A DNA stretch of 64,000 nucleotides from Molanna angustata (Eukaryota > Arthropoda > Insecta > Trichoptera > Molannidae). The stretch covers positions 31,806,431 through 31,870,430 of the forward strand of contig OY754980.1 of NCBI GenBank assembly GCA_963576475.1, in the 5' to 3' direction. The notes below the pieces were generated by a model. That model had not been told where the DNA came from. It did not search any database and saw nothing but the letters and a program-made list of their open reading frames with translations. Made by a program: the position numbers and the translations under genes. Shown in pieces: positions 1 to 9,830 of this stretch (the stretch's first letter is position 1; each line of letters opens with the position of its first letter).

Positions 1-1632
1 TTTTATATTATATATCTTTCAACATCCCTACCTACACCTGTAGAACTAGACACACTCCTCTTTTATATTATATATCTTTCAACATCCCTACCTACACCTG
101 TAGACACTAGACACACTCCTCTTTTATATTATATATCTTTCAACATCCCTACCTACACCTGTAGACACTAGACACACTCCTCTTTTATATTATATATCTT
201 TCAACATCCCTACCTACACCTGTAGAACTAGACACACTCCTCTTTTATATTATATATCTTTCAACATCCCTACCTACACCTGTAGAACTAGACACACTCC
301 TCTTTTATATTATATATCTTTCAACATCCCTACCTACACCTGTAGACACTAGACACACTCCTCTTTTATATTATATATCTTTCAACATCCCTACCTACAC
401 CTGTAGACACTAGACACACTCCTCTTTTATATTATATATCTTTCAACATCCCTACCTACACCTGTAGACACTAGACACACTCCTCTTTTATATTATATAT
501 CTTTCAACATCCCTACCTACACCTGTAGAACTAGACACACTCCTCTTTTATATTATATATCTTTCAACATCCCTACCTACACCTGTAGAACTAGACACAC
601 TCCTCTTTTATATTATATATCTTTCAACATCCCTACCTACACCTGTAGACACTAGACACACTCCTCTTTTATATTATATATCTTTCAACATCCCTACCTA
701 CACCTGTAGAACTAGACACACTCCTCTTTTATATTATATATCTTTCAACATCCCTACCTACACCTGTAGAACTAGACACACTCCTCTTTTATATTATATA
801 TCTTTCAACATCCCTACCTACACCTGTAGACACTAGACACACTCCTCTTTTATATTATATATCTTTCAACATCCCTACCTACACCTGTAGACACTAGACA
901 CACTCCTCTTTTATATTATATATCTTTCAACATCCCTACCTACACCTGTAGACACTAGACACACTCCTCTTTTATATTATATATCTTTCAACATCCCTAC
1001 CTACACCTGTAGACACTAGACACACTCCTCTTTTATATTATATATCTTTCAACATCCCTACCTACACCTGTAGAACTAGACACACTCCTCTTTTATATTA
1101 TATATCTTTCAACATCCCTACCTACACCTGTAGAACTAGACACACTCCTCTTTTATATTATATATCTTTCAACATCCCTACCTACACCTGTAGAACTAGA
1201 CACACTCCTCTTTTATATTATATATCTTTCAACATCCCTACCTACACCTGTAGAACTAGACACACTCCTCTTTTATATTATATATCTTTCAACATCCCTA
1301 CCTACACCTGTAGAACTAGACACACTCCTCTTTTATATTATATATCTTTCAACATCCCTACCTACACCTGTAGAACTAGACACACTCCTCTTTTATATTA
1401 TATATCTTTCAACATCCCTACCTACACCTGTAGACACTAGACACACTCCTCTTTTATATTATATATCTTTCAACATCCCTACCTACACCTGTAGACACTA
1501 GACACACTCCTCTTTTATATTATATATCTTTCAACATCCCTACCTACACCTGTAGAACTAGACACACTCCTCTTTTATATTATATATCTTTCAACATCCC
1601 TACCTACACCTGTAGAACTAGACACACTCCTC
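1..1632. repeat. Satellite array, 27 units of 60/61 bp
   Basis: Twenty-seven head-to-tail units begin at 1, 61, 122, 183, 243 and so on to 1573. Each starts TTTTATATTATATATC and ends ACACACTCCTC. I see only two unit types, differing by one base: TAGAACTAGA (60 bp, type A, 15 units) and TAGACACTAGA (61 bp, type B, 12 units). The order is A BB AA BBB AA B AA BBBB AAAAAA BB AA. The rest of the units looks identical, so the array is young or well homogenised. It starts at the first base, so the true array is probably longer. The reading frames across it are not genes. Confidence 0.98.
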
Positions 1633-1950
1633 TTTTCCACACCAACTATGCTCAACATGCAACAATCTACAGAATCTGTAATACATACATACAATAGGCA
1701 TTTACAAGAGATCGACATATTCTTACTTAGCGCCCCCACATTTAAAAAATATATCAAACTTAAAATTTCATCCTCATTATCAAATTTTACACTTAATATA
1801 CTGACACATATGCAATTTCACACATCATTCACACAATATCTCACCATAGTATGTAACCATTCCTAATGTATCTTAATATACTACAATAACTTCAGCGACA
1901 ACCTGTAATTGGCTTTATTATTAATCAAATCATCTTTATTTTATATAATT
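1633..1950. other. AT-rich spacer, no gene seen
   Basis: This lies between the satellite and the target-site duplication of the LINE. It begins TTTTCC, where the last satellite copy diverges after its first four bases. Short reading frames on both strands show no family features. It was probably the pre-insertion flank of the LINE. Confidence 0.6.
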
Positions 1951-1965
1951 TATTATATTATACTG
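1951..1965. repeat. Left target-site duplication of I-like LINE
   Basis: TATTATATTATACTG here is identical to 7589-7603 on the other side of the element. A perfect 15-bp duplication is typical of target-primed reverse transcription and argues for a recent insertion. Confidence 0.9.
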
Positions 1966-2339
1966 CACAGTTGTATCGCTGCCACCGCGAAGGGAGGTTG
2001 TGTTAGTATGCTCACTCGCCGCCACACTCGCCGTTAAGTGATATTATTGTTCCGTGATTTTCTGGTGTTGGAATCGCTCAAGGGAAGTGATTTTTTCTTT
2101 ATAATCGTATTGTTGTTTGATGTTTTTCTTTCTCATTTCTATGTAAAATTTATTCTTTTTCAGTTATTCTATACCTATATTACTTATTTATCTTTTGATT
2201 TTTATTTTGATTTATTTATTCCGTTCGTGGTAACGAATTTTCGTTTATTTATATACATATATAGGTGCATTCCTATCTTATTTAACTTTGTTATTCTTTT
2301 TGTTAGTGAAATTTTTATTTTTGTTTCGATCTTGTCATA
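1966..2339 (+). promoter_or_regulatory. 5' UTR and likely internal promoter of the LINE
   Basis: These 374 bp precede ORF1. The first ~70 bp are GC-rich (CGCTGCCACCGCGAAGGGAGG; CTCGCCGCCACACTCGCCG) and then the sequence becomes T-rich. Elements of this type carry a TATA-less internal promoter at their 5' end, and I factors start with CAGT; here CAGTTG begins at 1968. The promoter role is inferred from the family and the position, not seen directly. Confidence 0.5.
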
Positions 2340-3671
2340 ATGGAAGAAATCCATAAACCTCCTGACCCTCCTGACGACATAACAATCCAACCGAATTCCT
2401 CTGCCGCAAAACCTAATAAAAGAAGACGCGAAGGAAACGATTTTCCTTCTCCTTCTTCCCCTACTTCCAAGTATCCTGATGTATCTGAAGCTTCTCACGC
2501 TAGTCCCTTAAATCTGAAGTACAGCAGTAACTCTCTCCCTCCCTTTTTGGTTTATGTCCAGAATGTGGACAATGATGCTTCTCTGCACCCTATGAAATTC
2601 GGCCAAATCCTCTACAAAAACAAAATTGTTAATGTCTCTCCCGGCGGTGTCAAAGCCGAGGGAAGAAACAAGATTTCCGTCTCCTTCACAAACCCCAATG
2701 CTGCTAATTCCTTTGTAGATTCTTCAATTCTTACCTCTAATAACCTTAAAGCATATATTCCATCTTTTAAACTTACAAAAATGGGCTTAGTAAGAGGCAT
2801 CTCCACCGAACTGTCAAATGATGACATTATAGAAAATGTGTCTGTGCCATCCCAATTTGGAAAAATAATCAAAGCCAGACGTTTGAATTATAAAGATTCC
2901 TCGTCTGGATCTATCGAATGGAAACCCTCTCAAACGGTTGTTTTGACCTTTGAAGGTCAGACTCTTCCGAAGAACGTCTACCTCTACTATAACTCTTTGC
3001 CAGTTGAGCTATATACATTCCCAACAGTTCTTTGTTTCCGATGTTGCCGTTACGGTCACACTAAATCCCAATGCCGTTCTCAGCCTCGATGCTTCAAATG
3101 TGGGGAATCCCATTTGGGGGAAACCTGTGCATCAACAAAACCTGTTTGTATTAATTGTTCCGGTGCTCATCCTGCTTCTAGTCTCTTTTGTCCCGAATTT
3201 TCGAGACAAAAAAACATTAAACACTCAATGGCCTCCGAAAACATTTCTTACGTAGAAGCGTCAAAATTATACCCAACAAGTAAAATGAGTTACACAGAAG
3301 CTACATCGGCTTCTTCCTCCACGCCTATTTCCATTCCTTCACGTAATCAATCCTTTAAAATGACTCTTAAAAACATTCCGAAAGAACAAAGACCTAAAGT
3401 TTCTCCACATTTTGACAAAGCCAGTCATGAAAATCTTCTTTCATACACAAATGGCCAAGCTACAATGCCTAGTGACGGCTGCGCCATGCGTTGCAACCCA
3501 GAACCTTTCAACAAATCCAACGACCTGACGTCAATCATCCCCATGATAGCCCAAATCCTAATTTCTTTATTTTCTGACATCGATAACTTACCGTCCTACG
3601 CTGCCAACTCTCTTCCATTCCTCAACGATCTAGTGCAATATAATGGCTCCACATCCAAAAACAAAGAATAA
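2340..3671 (+). CDS. LINE ORF1, Gag-like nucleic-acid-binding protein
   Basis: This is a 443-aa protein. The N-terminal ~45 residues are rich in Pro, Ser and Lys (a KRRR stretch near residue 29). A middle region of about residues 60-225 is RRM-like in position, but I cannot prove a fold. Three zinc knuckles follow: Cys232-Cys245 (CX2CX4HX4C), Cys251-Cys263 (CX2CX3HX4C) and Cys270-Cys284 (CX2CX3HX6C). A Ser/Thr-rich tail and a hydrophobic stretch (IIPMIAQILISLF) near the C-terminus complete it. Known ORF1p proteins of this class coat the element RNA and form RNP particles. The start is the first ATG after the T-rich leader. The last 29 nt overlap ORF2 in a different frame. I see no truncation. 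Confidence 0.92.
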   Translation: MEEIHKPPDPPDDITIQPNSSAAKPNKRRREGNDFPSPSSPTSKYPDVSEASHASPLNLKYSSNSLPPFLVYVQNVDNDASLHPMKFGQILYKNKIVNVSPGGVKAEGRNKISVSFTNPNAANSFVDSSILTSNNLKAYIPSFKLTKMGLVRGISTELSNDDIIENVSVPSQFGKIIKARRLNYKDSSSGSIEWKPSQTVVLTFEGQTLPKNVYLYYNSLPVELYTFPTVLCFRCCRYGHTKSQCRSQPRCFKCGESHLGETCASTKPVCINCSGAHPASSLFCPEFSRQKNIKHSMASENISYVEASKLYPTSKMSYTEATSASSSTPISIPSRNQSFKMTLKNIPKEQRPKVSPHFDKASHENLLSYTNGQATMPSDGCAMRCNPEPFNKSNDLTSIIPMIAQILISLFSDIDNLPSYAANSLPFLNDLVQYNGSTSKNKE

Positions 3672-6600
3672 TAACTCAATCTGCATATTACAATGGAACA
3701 GCAGAAGTCTAGTTTCGAATAAAATAGACTTTTGCTATATTTTAAAAACATACAATATTAATATTGCTGCGGTATCAGAGACCTGGCTTAAACCAGGATC
3801 CGATTTTTTTATCCCCGGTTACACGATTCTACGAGACGATCGATATGATGCTCATGGAGGAGCTGCGTTAATATTTAAATCTTCATTGCCATATAATGTA
3901 ATAAATATCCCCTCACATTCTAATATCCAAATAGTTGCTGCTAACATAAATAATATAAGTTACATCTCAACTTACTGTCCACCTAACACTTTTTTTGATC
4001 CTAACTACTGGAATTTATTGATATCATTATGTTCCTCTCAAATATTTATATTAGGTGACTTTAATGCCCACTCGCCTTCCTGGGGATGTGTTTCTCAAGA
4101 CAGTTCAGGCGACTCAATTTTGACGTTTTGCGATGATAATAATATGTGTATCTTGAACAATGGCTCACCAACTAGATTTACTTCACCATCACAAAATCAA
4201 AGTGCAGTTGACCTTTCCTTGTGTTCTACCAATCTTGCTACCTCCACTTCCTGGACCGTCATGGATGACACCTTTTCTAGTGACCATTTCCCAATAATTC
4301 TAAACTATTCTCCTAGTCCATCGTTTTCAACAACATATACAAAAGTCAGTAAATTCAAATTGAATTTAGCAGATTGGTATAACTTCCATAAAATCTTAGA
4401 AGAATCCGTTAGCACTCTTCCACCTCTTATGTTTCCAGCGGATTTAAATACAATTTTCTCTAAACTATTATCAGTTATTAAATCAGCTGCCGAGTCTTGC
4501 ATTCCAAAAACAAAAAAATCGAAAAAATCTAAAACTCTCCCGCCATGGTGGGACGACGAATGCTCAGAACTCATTCTAGAGAGAAAAAAAGCCATGAAAA
4601 AATACAGGAAAAATATGTCACTGTCCAATTTTCTTAATGCAAAAAATATTCAAGCATTAACTAAGAAAACTTTAAGAAAAAAAAAACGTCAAGGCTGGTA
4701 TGACTTCTGTAATTCCCTTTCTCCAGAATCTTCTTCTTCCCAAATCTGGAATAAAATTCATAGATTTCGTGCATCATATTCTCCTACATATACTATCTCC
4801 CAGGATGACTGGATAATGTCATTTACCGATAATTTGGCCCCTGCCTACGTTCCAAGCTTTGAAGAGGTATGCAACTCTTCTCATAATTCACAGCCCGCCT
4901 CCTGGCTAACCTCTCCATTTAAAATAGAAGAATTATTAATTCAAATTCAGTCATTATGTAATACGGCTCCAGGAGTGGATGGTATTTCAAATATATTTTT
5001 TCAAAAATTTCCTGCTAATCTTCTGTCATACCTTTTAGATATGTACAACCTAATTTTACAAATAGGATTCGTACCTTCAGAATGGAAGACCCAGATAGTT
5101 ATTCCAATTTTGAAACCGGGTAAAGATGCAAAACTTGGTTCTTCCTATAGACCTATTGCACTTTCATCTTGTTTCTTAAAATTATTAGAGCGTATGTTGA
5201 AAAAACGATTAGATTGGTATATAGAACATAATAACCTTCTTTCGACTTCACAATTTGGTTTCCGAAAATCAAAATCTTGTCTTGATAACCTGAGTATTTT
5301 AACAACTGACATTCGGACTGCTTTCTCTAAACAAGAATCTACTGCAGCAGCCTTTTTAGATATATCTGGCGCATATGATAACGTTCAGCTTCCTGTACTG
5401 AAAAATAAATTATCTACAATAGGTATTCCGGATCAACTGTGTCGTCTCATTCATAACATATTTTCCGAACGCACTATTAATATCAATAGAAATAATATAA
5501 ATATATCAAGAACCATATGGAAAGGATTACCTCAGGGCTCCGTATTAAGTCCTATTTTATTTAATGTCTACTGTTCAGATCTCGAATCGAAACTCCCTGA
5601 TAAGGTTTCCTTTGTTAATTATGCTGACGATATTAGCATATATGTTTCAAATAAATTTATTGATATATCCGTAAAGGATTTAACTATGGCTATCAAAATA
5701 ATAAACAAATGGGCTCTTAAAAATGGTCTCCAGGTTTCCCCTCAAAAAAGTAAGGTTGTAATTTTTACTCGTAAACACAAAACTCCCACAGTAAACATAA
5801 TTATTGACAATATTCAAATTCCTGTGTTAAATCAAGTTAAATTTCTGGGCTTAATTTTAGACAGAAAAATGTCATGGAAACCTCACATTGAGCATGCTAT
5901 TGCCAAATGCGAAAGAAATTTAAACCCTCTTCGAGCCGTTTCCCGAGTGTGGTGGGGTTCTCACCCATCATGCATGAAAATCCTTTACAATTCTCTGTTT
6001 CGTGGTGTCCTTGATTTTGGTAGCTTTCTTTGGGACCCGATCCCTTCATTTCTTCAACTTAAACTTGAAAGAATTCAATCAAAGGGCCTGAGACTGGTTC
6101 TCGGCGCTATGCGTTCAACACCCATTAATGCTCTTCAAGTGGAGGCACTAGACATGCCTCTTAATCTTCGTAGAGAATTATTGGCAGTCAAATTTCTCAC
6201 AAAGCGGATAAATATTAATACACACCCCATCATGCGTAAACTATCATCCTTGCTATCTCTATGTCAATCCACTAGATTCTGGGCCAAAAAACCATATCCT
6301 CACTTATGCTTAGCATATTTAAAGCTCCGTGATAGAATAACCGATTCTCCTAACTATTCTTGCCTGCCATACTACCAAACTCCCTTTAAGGTTAATTTCA
6401 TTATTCCCAATATAATTGAAAATATTGGCATCAACAAATCGACTCAATTACCCCCCCACACCATTAACAAAATCTTCAATAACATAGTAAATTCTAAATG
6501 GCCGTCACATCTTAAAATTTATACTGATGGGTCAAAAATGTATTCAAATGGACCATGTGGCTCCGCAGTGTACATTCCTTCCTTAAATACTGAACTTCTC

Positions 6601-7371
6601 TTTAAGCTTCCCCCTGGGTCATCTGTCTATTCAGCGGAGTGTTTGGCGATAAGAGAAGCATTAAAACTTCTAGACTCTCTTCCCCATTCAAAAATTCTGA
6701 TCCTTTCTGATTGCTTAAGTTCCCTCAAATCCTTATCCAACGATCTCTCTAAATTTCCAAACAACGAACTACTTTGCTCTATCAGATATCTCATGTGCAG
6801 TCTTATAGAAAAAGACTATGAAATTATACTAGCATGGATCCCTTCCCACGTAGGTATAAATGGGAACGAGATCGCGGATAAATTAGCAAAACAAGCCTCC
6901 AGTTCTGATGCCTCTTATTTTAACAATTCCCTTTCCATCCAAGACACAATTCGTTCTCATTGTAACATTGCCAAAAATAAATGGCAAGACCTGTGGAAAA
7001 TAACTTCTGAAACCAAAGGAACATACTACTATAATATCCAATTAAACATTCCATCTTTTCCATGGTTTCATAAAAAAAAAATGTCCAAAAGAGAGATCTC
7101 TAATATCTCGAGAATGAGATTGGGTCATTGCTCAATTGCCTCTCACCTTTATAAAATAAATATAAAAGAAAACCCTTCTTGTGCATGCGGGGCAGAATTG
7201 GAATCACTCGATCACGTGTTCTTTGAATGCCCGATGCACTACGAATATGACATCTATCCCAACTTAAAAGTCCCTCTACCAGTCAACATGTCGCATCTCT
7301 TATCACTAAACTCTCTTGCTATTTATTCCGCAATATCCAAATTTATCCTTATCAATTGTATTAATCTGTAA
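3643..7371 (+). CDS. LINE ORF2: endonuclease, reverse transcriptase, RNase H
   Basis: This 1,242-aa polyprotein nicks target DNA and copies the element RNA into it. An APE-type endonuclease occupies about residues 1-225: WNSRSL near 19, SETW with Glu46, GDFNAH with Asp139 and SDHFP with Asp214-His215. The reverse transcriptase is at about 470-740: SSYRPIAL, FLDISGAYDNV with catalytic Asp573, GLPQGSVLSPILFNVY, YADD at 660-663 and a later LGLILD. The RNase H is at about 955-1085: YTDGS with Asp962, SAEC with Glu999, LSDC with Asp1023, PSHVGINGNE with His1069 and ADKLAKQA with Asp1079, so the acidic residues are all present. A C-terminal Cys/His motif (CACGAELESLDHVFFEC) lies near 1185-1200. The start ATG lies inside the end of ORF1 (29-nt overlap, +1 frame). 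The RT and RNase H catalytic motifs and the endonuclease motifs named are intact. Confidence 0.96.
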   Translation: MAPHPKTKNNNSICILQWNSRSLVSNKIDFCYILKTYNINIAAVSETWLKPGSDFFIPGYTILRDDRYDAHGGAALIFKSSLPYNVINIPSHSNIQIVAANINNISYISTYCPPNTFFDPNYWNLLISLCSSQIFILGDFNAHSPSWGCVSQDSSGDSILTFCDDNNMCILNNGSPTRFTSPSQNQSAVDLSLCSTNLATSTSWTVMDDTFSSDHFPIILNYSPSPSFSTTYTKVSKFKLNLADWYNFHKILEESVSTLPPLMFPADLNTIFSKLLSVIKSAAESCIPKTKKSKKSKTLPPWWDDECSELILERKKAMKKYRKNMSLSNFLNAKNIQALTKKTLRKKKRQGWYDFCNSLSPESSSSQIWNKIHRFRASYSPTYTISQDDWIMSFTDNLAPAYVPSFEEVCNSSHNSQPASWLTSPFKIEELLIQIQSLCNTAPGVDGISNIFFQKFPANLLSYLLDMYNLILQIGFVPSEWKTQIVIPILKPGKDAKLGSSYRPIALSSCFLKLLERMLKKRLDWYIEHNNLLSTSQFGFRKSKSCLDNLSILTTDIRTAFSKQESTAAAFLDISGAYDNVQLPVLKNKLSTIGIPDQLCRLIHNIFSERTININRNNINISRTIWKGLPQGSVLSPILFNVYCSDLESKLPDKVSFVNYADDISIYVSNKFIDISVKDLTMAIKIINKWALKNGLQVSPQKSKVVIFTRKHKTPTVNIIIDNIQIPVLNQVKFLGLILDRKMSWKPHIEHAIAKCERNLNPLRAVSRVWWGSHPSCMKILYNSLFRGVLDFGSFLWDPIPSFLQLKLERIQSKGLRLVLGAMRSTPINALQVEALDMPLNLRRELLAVKFLTKRININTHPIMRKLSSLLSLCQSTRFWAKKPYPHLCLAYLKLRDRITDSPNYSCLPYYQTPFKVNFIIPNIIENIGINKSTQLPPHTINKIFNNIVNSKWPSHLKIYTDGSKMYSNGPCGSAVYIPSLNTELLFKLPPGSSVYSAECLAIREALKLLDSLPHSKILILSDCLSSLKSLSNDLSKFPNNELLCSIRYLMCSLIEKDYEIILAWIPSHVGINGNEIADKLAKQASSSDASYFNNSLSIQDTIRSHCNIAKNKWQDLWKITSETKGTYYYNIQLNIPSFPWFHKKKMSKREISNISRMRLGHCSIASHLYKINIKENPSCACGAELESLDHVFFECPMHYEYDIYPNLKVPLPVNMSHLLSLNSLAIYSAISKFILINCINL

Positions 7372-7588
7372 ATCGTAACATTCAATAACTTATTTTTTAT
7401 CTTTTCTTCCATTTGGCACAAATCACTCTTATAATGGTGGGTTGCCTAATATCTTCTTCTTCTTCTTCTTTGTCCTGGCCTTTTCTTCCCATTATGTGGG
7501 GTCGGCCCTCCTCGTCCTCATTCGCCAAGTCCTTCTCTCAAAATAAATATATTAGGTGGGTTGCCTAATATATTTAAAAAAAAAAAAA
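7372..7588 (+). other. 3' UTR and A-rich end of the LINE
   Basis: This contains GGTGGGTTGCCTAATAT twice (7436-7452 and 7555-7571) around a foreign 102-bp fragment. Without that insert the 3' UTR would be about 98 bp, ending in TATTT and 13 A. Confidence 0.75.
7453..7554 (-). mobile_element. Nested 5'-truncated RTE-like 3' end
   Basis: Read on the minus strand this ends in GAAGAAGAAGAAGAAG and contains GAGGACGAGGAGGGCCGACCCC, close to the 3' end of the RTE-like copy at 29608-29881 (GAGGACGAGGAGAGCTGACCCC, then GGCCAGGAAGAAAAAGAAG). It is flanked by a perfect 17-bp direct repeat, GGTGGGTTGCCTAATAT, which I read as its target-site duplication. It could instead be a fixed part of this LINE family's 3' UTR. 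Confidence 0.7.
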
Positions 7589-7603
7589 TATTATATTATA
7601 CTG
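7589..7603. repeat. Right target-site duplication of I-like LINE
   Basis: TATTATATTATACTG is identical to 1951-1965. Confidence 0.9.
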
Positions 7604-7630
7604 TATGTTGTCTTCTAAATCAATAAATAA

Positions 7631-7753
7631 ATTACAGTGGAACTTAACACTACTGAAGATGGTCACTGGATGACTGATACTATTCAATGTCATTAAATTA
7701 CAGTGGAACTCAAAAATACTGAAGATAGTTACTGAATGACCGATTACTAGTCA
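7631..7753. repeat. 66-bp satellite, left part of a split array
   Basis: Units begin ATTACAGTGGAACT at 7631 and 7697 and contain CACTGGATGACTGATACT. The second unit is broken by the insertion that starts at 7754, and the array resumes at 8653. Confidence 0.85.
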
Positions 7754-8652
7754 TCTTCTTTTTTCTTCTTTCTCAGCCATCTTTCCACTATTGGATATAG
7801 GCCTCTTCTAAAAGCTTCCACTCGTCTTTTTTTTTGGGCTTTTTGAACCCATCTGCTTCCAGCGACAGGGACAATATCATCGGCCCGCCTTTTCTGGGGC
7901 CGACCTATTCCCCTTTTCATATCCCATGCTCTCTAATTTAGAATTCTGGGTGCCCATCTGTCCGTACCCTGTCTGGCAACATGACCTGCCCATTGCCATT
8001 TAAGTTTTGCAACTCGATCCATGACATCAACAACTTTTGTCTGGCGTCTGATTTCTTCATTTCTAATTTTGTCTCTTAGACTTACGCGTTACGCCTATCA
8101 TTTGTCTTTCCATGGATCTCTGGGTGCATTTTAGATAACGTATGGTCCTCGCAGTTAGCGTGATAGTTTTCAGACCATACGTAAGCACAGGCAGGATACA
8201 TGTTTCAAACACTTTTCTTTATGTGGGAATATCTCTGTTTTTAGAACATGTTTAAGTTTCCCAAAAGCTGCCCAACCTAGTCCGATCCTTCTGGTATTTC
8301 TGCTGTCTGGTTATCCTTTCCTAATTTTATCTTATGTCCAAGGTAAGGTATACGTATTCTTCAACAGCCTCAATTATTTGAGTATCAATTGTGATAGTGC
8401 TGTTAGATGGATTTTCGTTTTGTTTATATTGATTTCCAGGCCGATCATTAGGGAAGCATCGTGGAGTTCTATTATCATAATATGAAGTTCTTCCAGATCA
8501 TCACTTACATATAAGCACTATGTCATCTGCAAGTGGTTTAAGTTTATTCCATTTATTTTTATTCCCTTGTCTTCCCAGTTCAAGGTTTTAAATATGCCCT
8601 CCAAAACCAATGTAAATAGTTTAGGTGATATAGTATCTCCTTGTCAGTGATT
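7754..8652 (-). pseudogene. Decayed RTE-like LINE 3' part
   Basis: The minus strand shows, in shifting frames, QGDTISPKLFTLVLEGIF, then an ADDIVLI-like stretch, then VLTYGLKTITL...TQRSMERQMIGV, and a tail GRPQKRRADDIVPVAGSRW followed by AFRRGLYPIVERWLRKK. These are the late RT motifs and the C-terminal tail of RTE-type ORFs. Frameshifts and stops are many. The 3' end (left side) is an AAG-rich tail. Flanks GATTACTAGTCA (7742-7753) and GATTCCTAGTCA (8653-8664) match at 11 of 12 and look like its target-site duplication within the 66-bp satellite. Confidence 0.85.
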
Positions 8653-8860
8653 GATTCCTAGTCAGTGTTATAAAATTACAGATGATCTTAAAACTAATGT
8701 AGATGGTCACTGGATAGCCGAAACTAGTCAGTATCATTAAAATAAATTACAGTGGAACTTTAAACTACTGAAAATGCTCACTGGATGACCGATACTAATC
8801 AATGTCATTAAATTACAGTGGAACGTACAAATAACATTAGAACTAGTTCTAGGTTCAAAA
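8653..8860. repeat. 66-bp satellite, right part of a split array
   Basis: Units begin at 8675 (diverged), 8746 and 8812, spaced 71 and 66 bp, with the same ATTACAGTGGAAC and CACTGGAT blocks as at 7631. Confidence 0.85.
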
Positions 8861-9366
8861 ATGTTTATATAGAATTTTTGCATTTCTGAAACCAGATAAT
8901 ATACCGTTTTTATACGTAGGTACCTACGTTGTACGGTCCGTTAGGTCTGATTGTATGTAGTGTATAGTAAAGCTCTGCTTTCAATGTGAAGGAATCTTAC
9001 TTTTCTGGAGAAAACTTTGGCGCAAAATCACAATATTACATTTTTGATAATACTGTACAAACATTTGCTTCTGAGAGCAGTGATGTTCCCTTACTTACTC
9101 TACCTGGGGACCAGGGTTATTGTTTCCTTTTTATAGATGTATAGTGTGGTTAATGCGATCAAGATAGTGCTTTTATTGTAAAATCCCAAAATGATGTCGG
9201 TAAAGAATATTGTATAATATTTCGAATATTTTTGATTCATACAAAAATGACCCCTGCAAAGCGAAACGATTGTCCAGTTAAGAGTAAATTATAAATCATA
9301 GAATTTTGAATCTCCTTTTATTTTGTGTCAAATTCATCCCAAGATGAGTCATAATCTAATTATTTT
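8861..9366. other. Intergenic, no gene; weak GAAACG hairpin motif
   Basis: No coding signal. Around 9248-9285 the order TGACCCC, GCAAAGC, GAAACG, TTGTC weakly recalls the hammerhead-like motif at 53429-53473. Its helices are not convincing here. Confidence 0.4.
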
Positions 9367-9830
9367 TACTCCTCACTACCCTAAGGGATTAGAAACTATG
9401 GTGAATGAATTAAACCAAGCAAGTATGAGAGTAGGATTAGAAATGAATGCGAATGAGACAAAATAATGACAAATGGATACATATAATTACTCAGAGAATC
9501 GACTTCGTAGATTGTGGGAGTTATGATTTCGCAATTTTTAACTAATATCATGCTGAGATTGTATAATAAAAGTTTCATCACAATTTATGTGTGAACTATG
9601 TGTAATGCACGGCGTGTTTATTCTACTATATCGATTAAAAACTGAAGTACTCTTTCGATTCTTTTTATATTCTGTAAATTTGTATATCTAATACTTGCTT
9701 AGACCAAATTAAATTTTAAGGATATCTAAACAGTGTTTCTCATTTTTTTTAACTGTCAAATATTTTAAAGTGACCCCAAGCTCAGGAAACTTTAAATACA
9801 TACTCTTTTAGAATTAATGATACCTCACTT
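9367..9830 (+). repeat. R-repeat copy 1 (5' part)
   Basis: It starts TACTCCTCACTACCC, contains TATCATGCTGAGATTGTAT and ends in GTGACCCCAAGCTCAGGAAACTT. It matches 11197-11817 in order and orientation but lacks the GTTGGCCACAACC end. It is interrupted by an RT fragment at about 9391-9507. Confidence 0.8.
9391..9507 (+). pseudogene. RTE-like RT fragment inside R-repeat
   Basis: The translation reads ETMVNELNQASMRVGLEMNANETK, a stop/shift, then IMTNGYI. This fits the segment just after the YADD box of RTE-type RTs (pattern LN.AS.RVGL.MN..KTK.M). It has no stop-free continuation and is only ~117 bp. It interrupts the R-repeat between its AAGGG and GGGAGTTATG blocks. Confidence 0.75.

Larger units (their letters stand above)
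1966..7588 (+). mobile_element. Full-length I-superfamily-like non-LTR retrotransposon
   Basis: This is a 5,623-bp element with a 5' UTR, two overlapping intact ORFs, a 3' UTR and an A-rich 3' end (A run at 7576-7588). It is flanked by a perfect 15-bp target-site duplication. ORF1 has three CCHC knuckles. ORF2 has endonuclease, reverse transcriptase and RNase H domains in that order. An RNase H after the RT is known in the I, LOA/Outcast, Ingi and some R1 clades; with a zinc-knuckle ORF1 and a start at or near CAGTTG I favour the I clade. The 3' UTR carries a nested foreign fragment (7453-7554). No stop or frameshift is visible, so the copy may still be able to move. Clade assignment is inference and needs an RT tree. 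Confidence 0.93.

Noticed and set aside
2202..2498. 98-codon Arg-rich minus frame over the ORF1 start
   Set aside because: It is a shadow of the LINE 5' UTR and ORF1.
9240..9300. Second hammerhead-like motif (GAAACG...TTGTC)
   Set aside because: The CUGANGA box is not intact and stems I and II do not pair convincingly.
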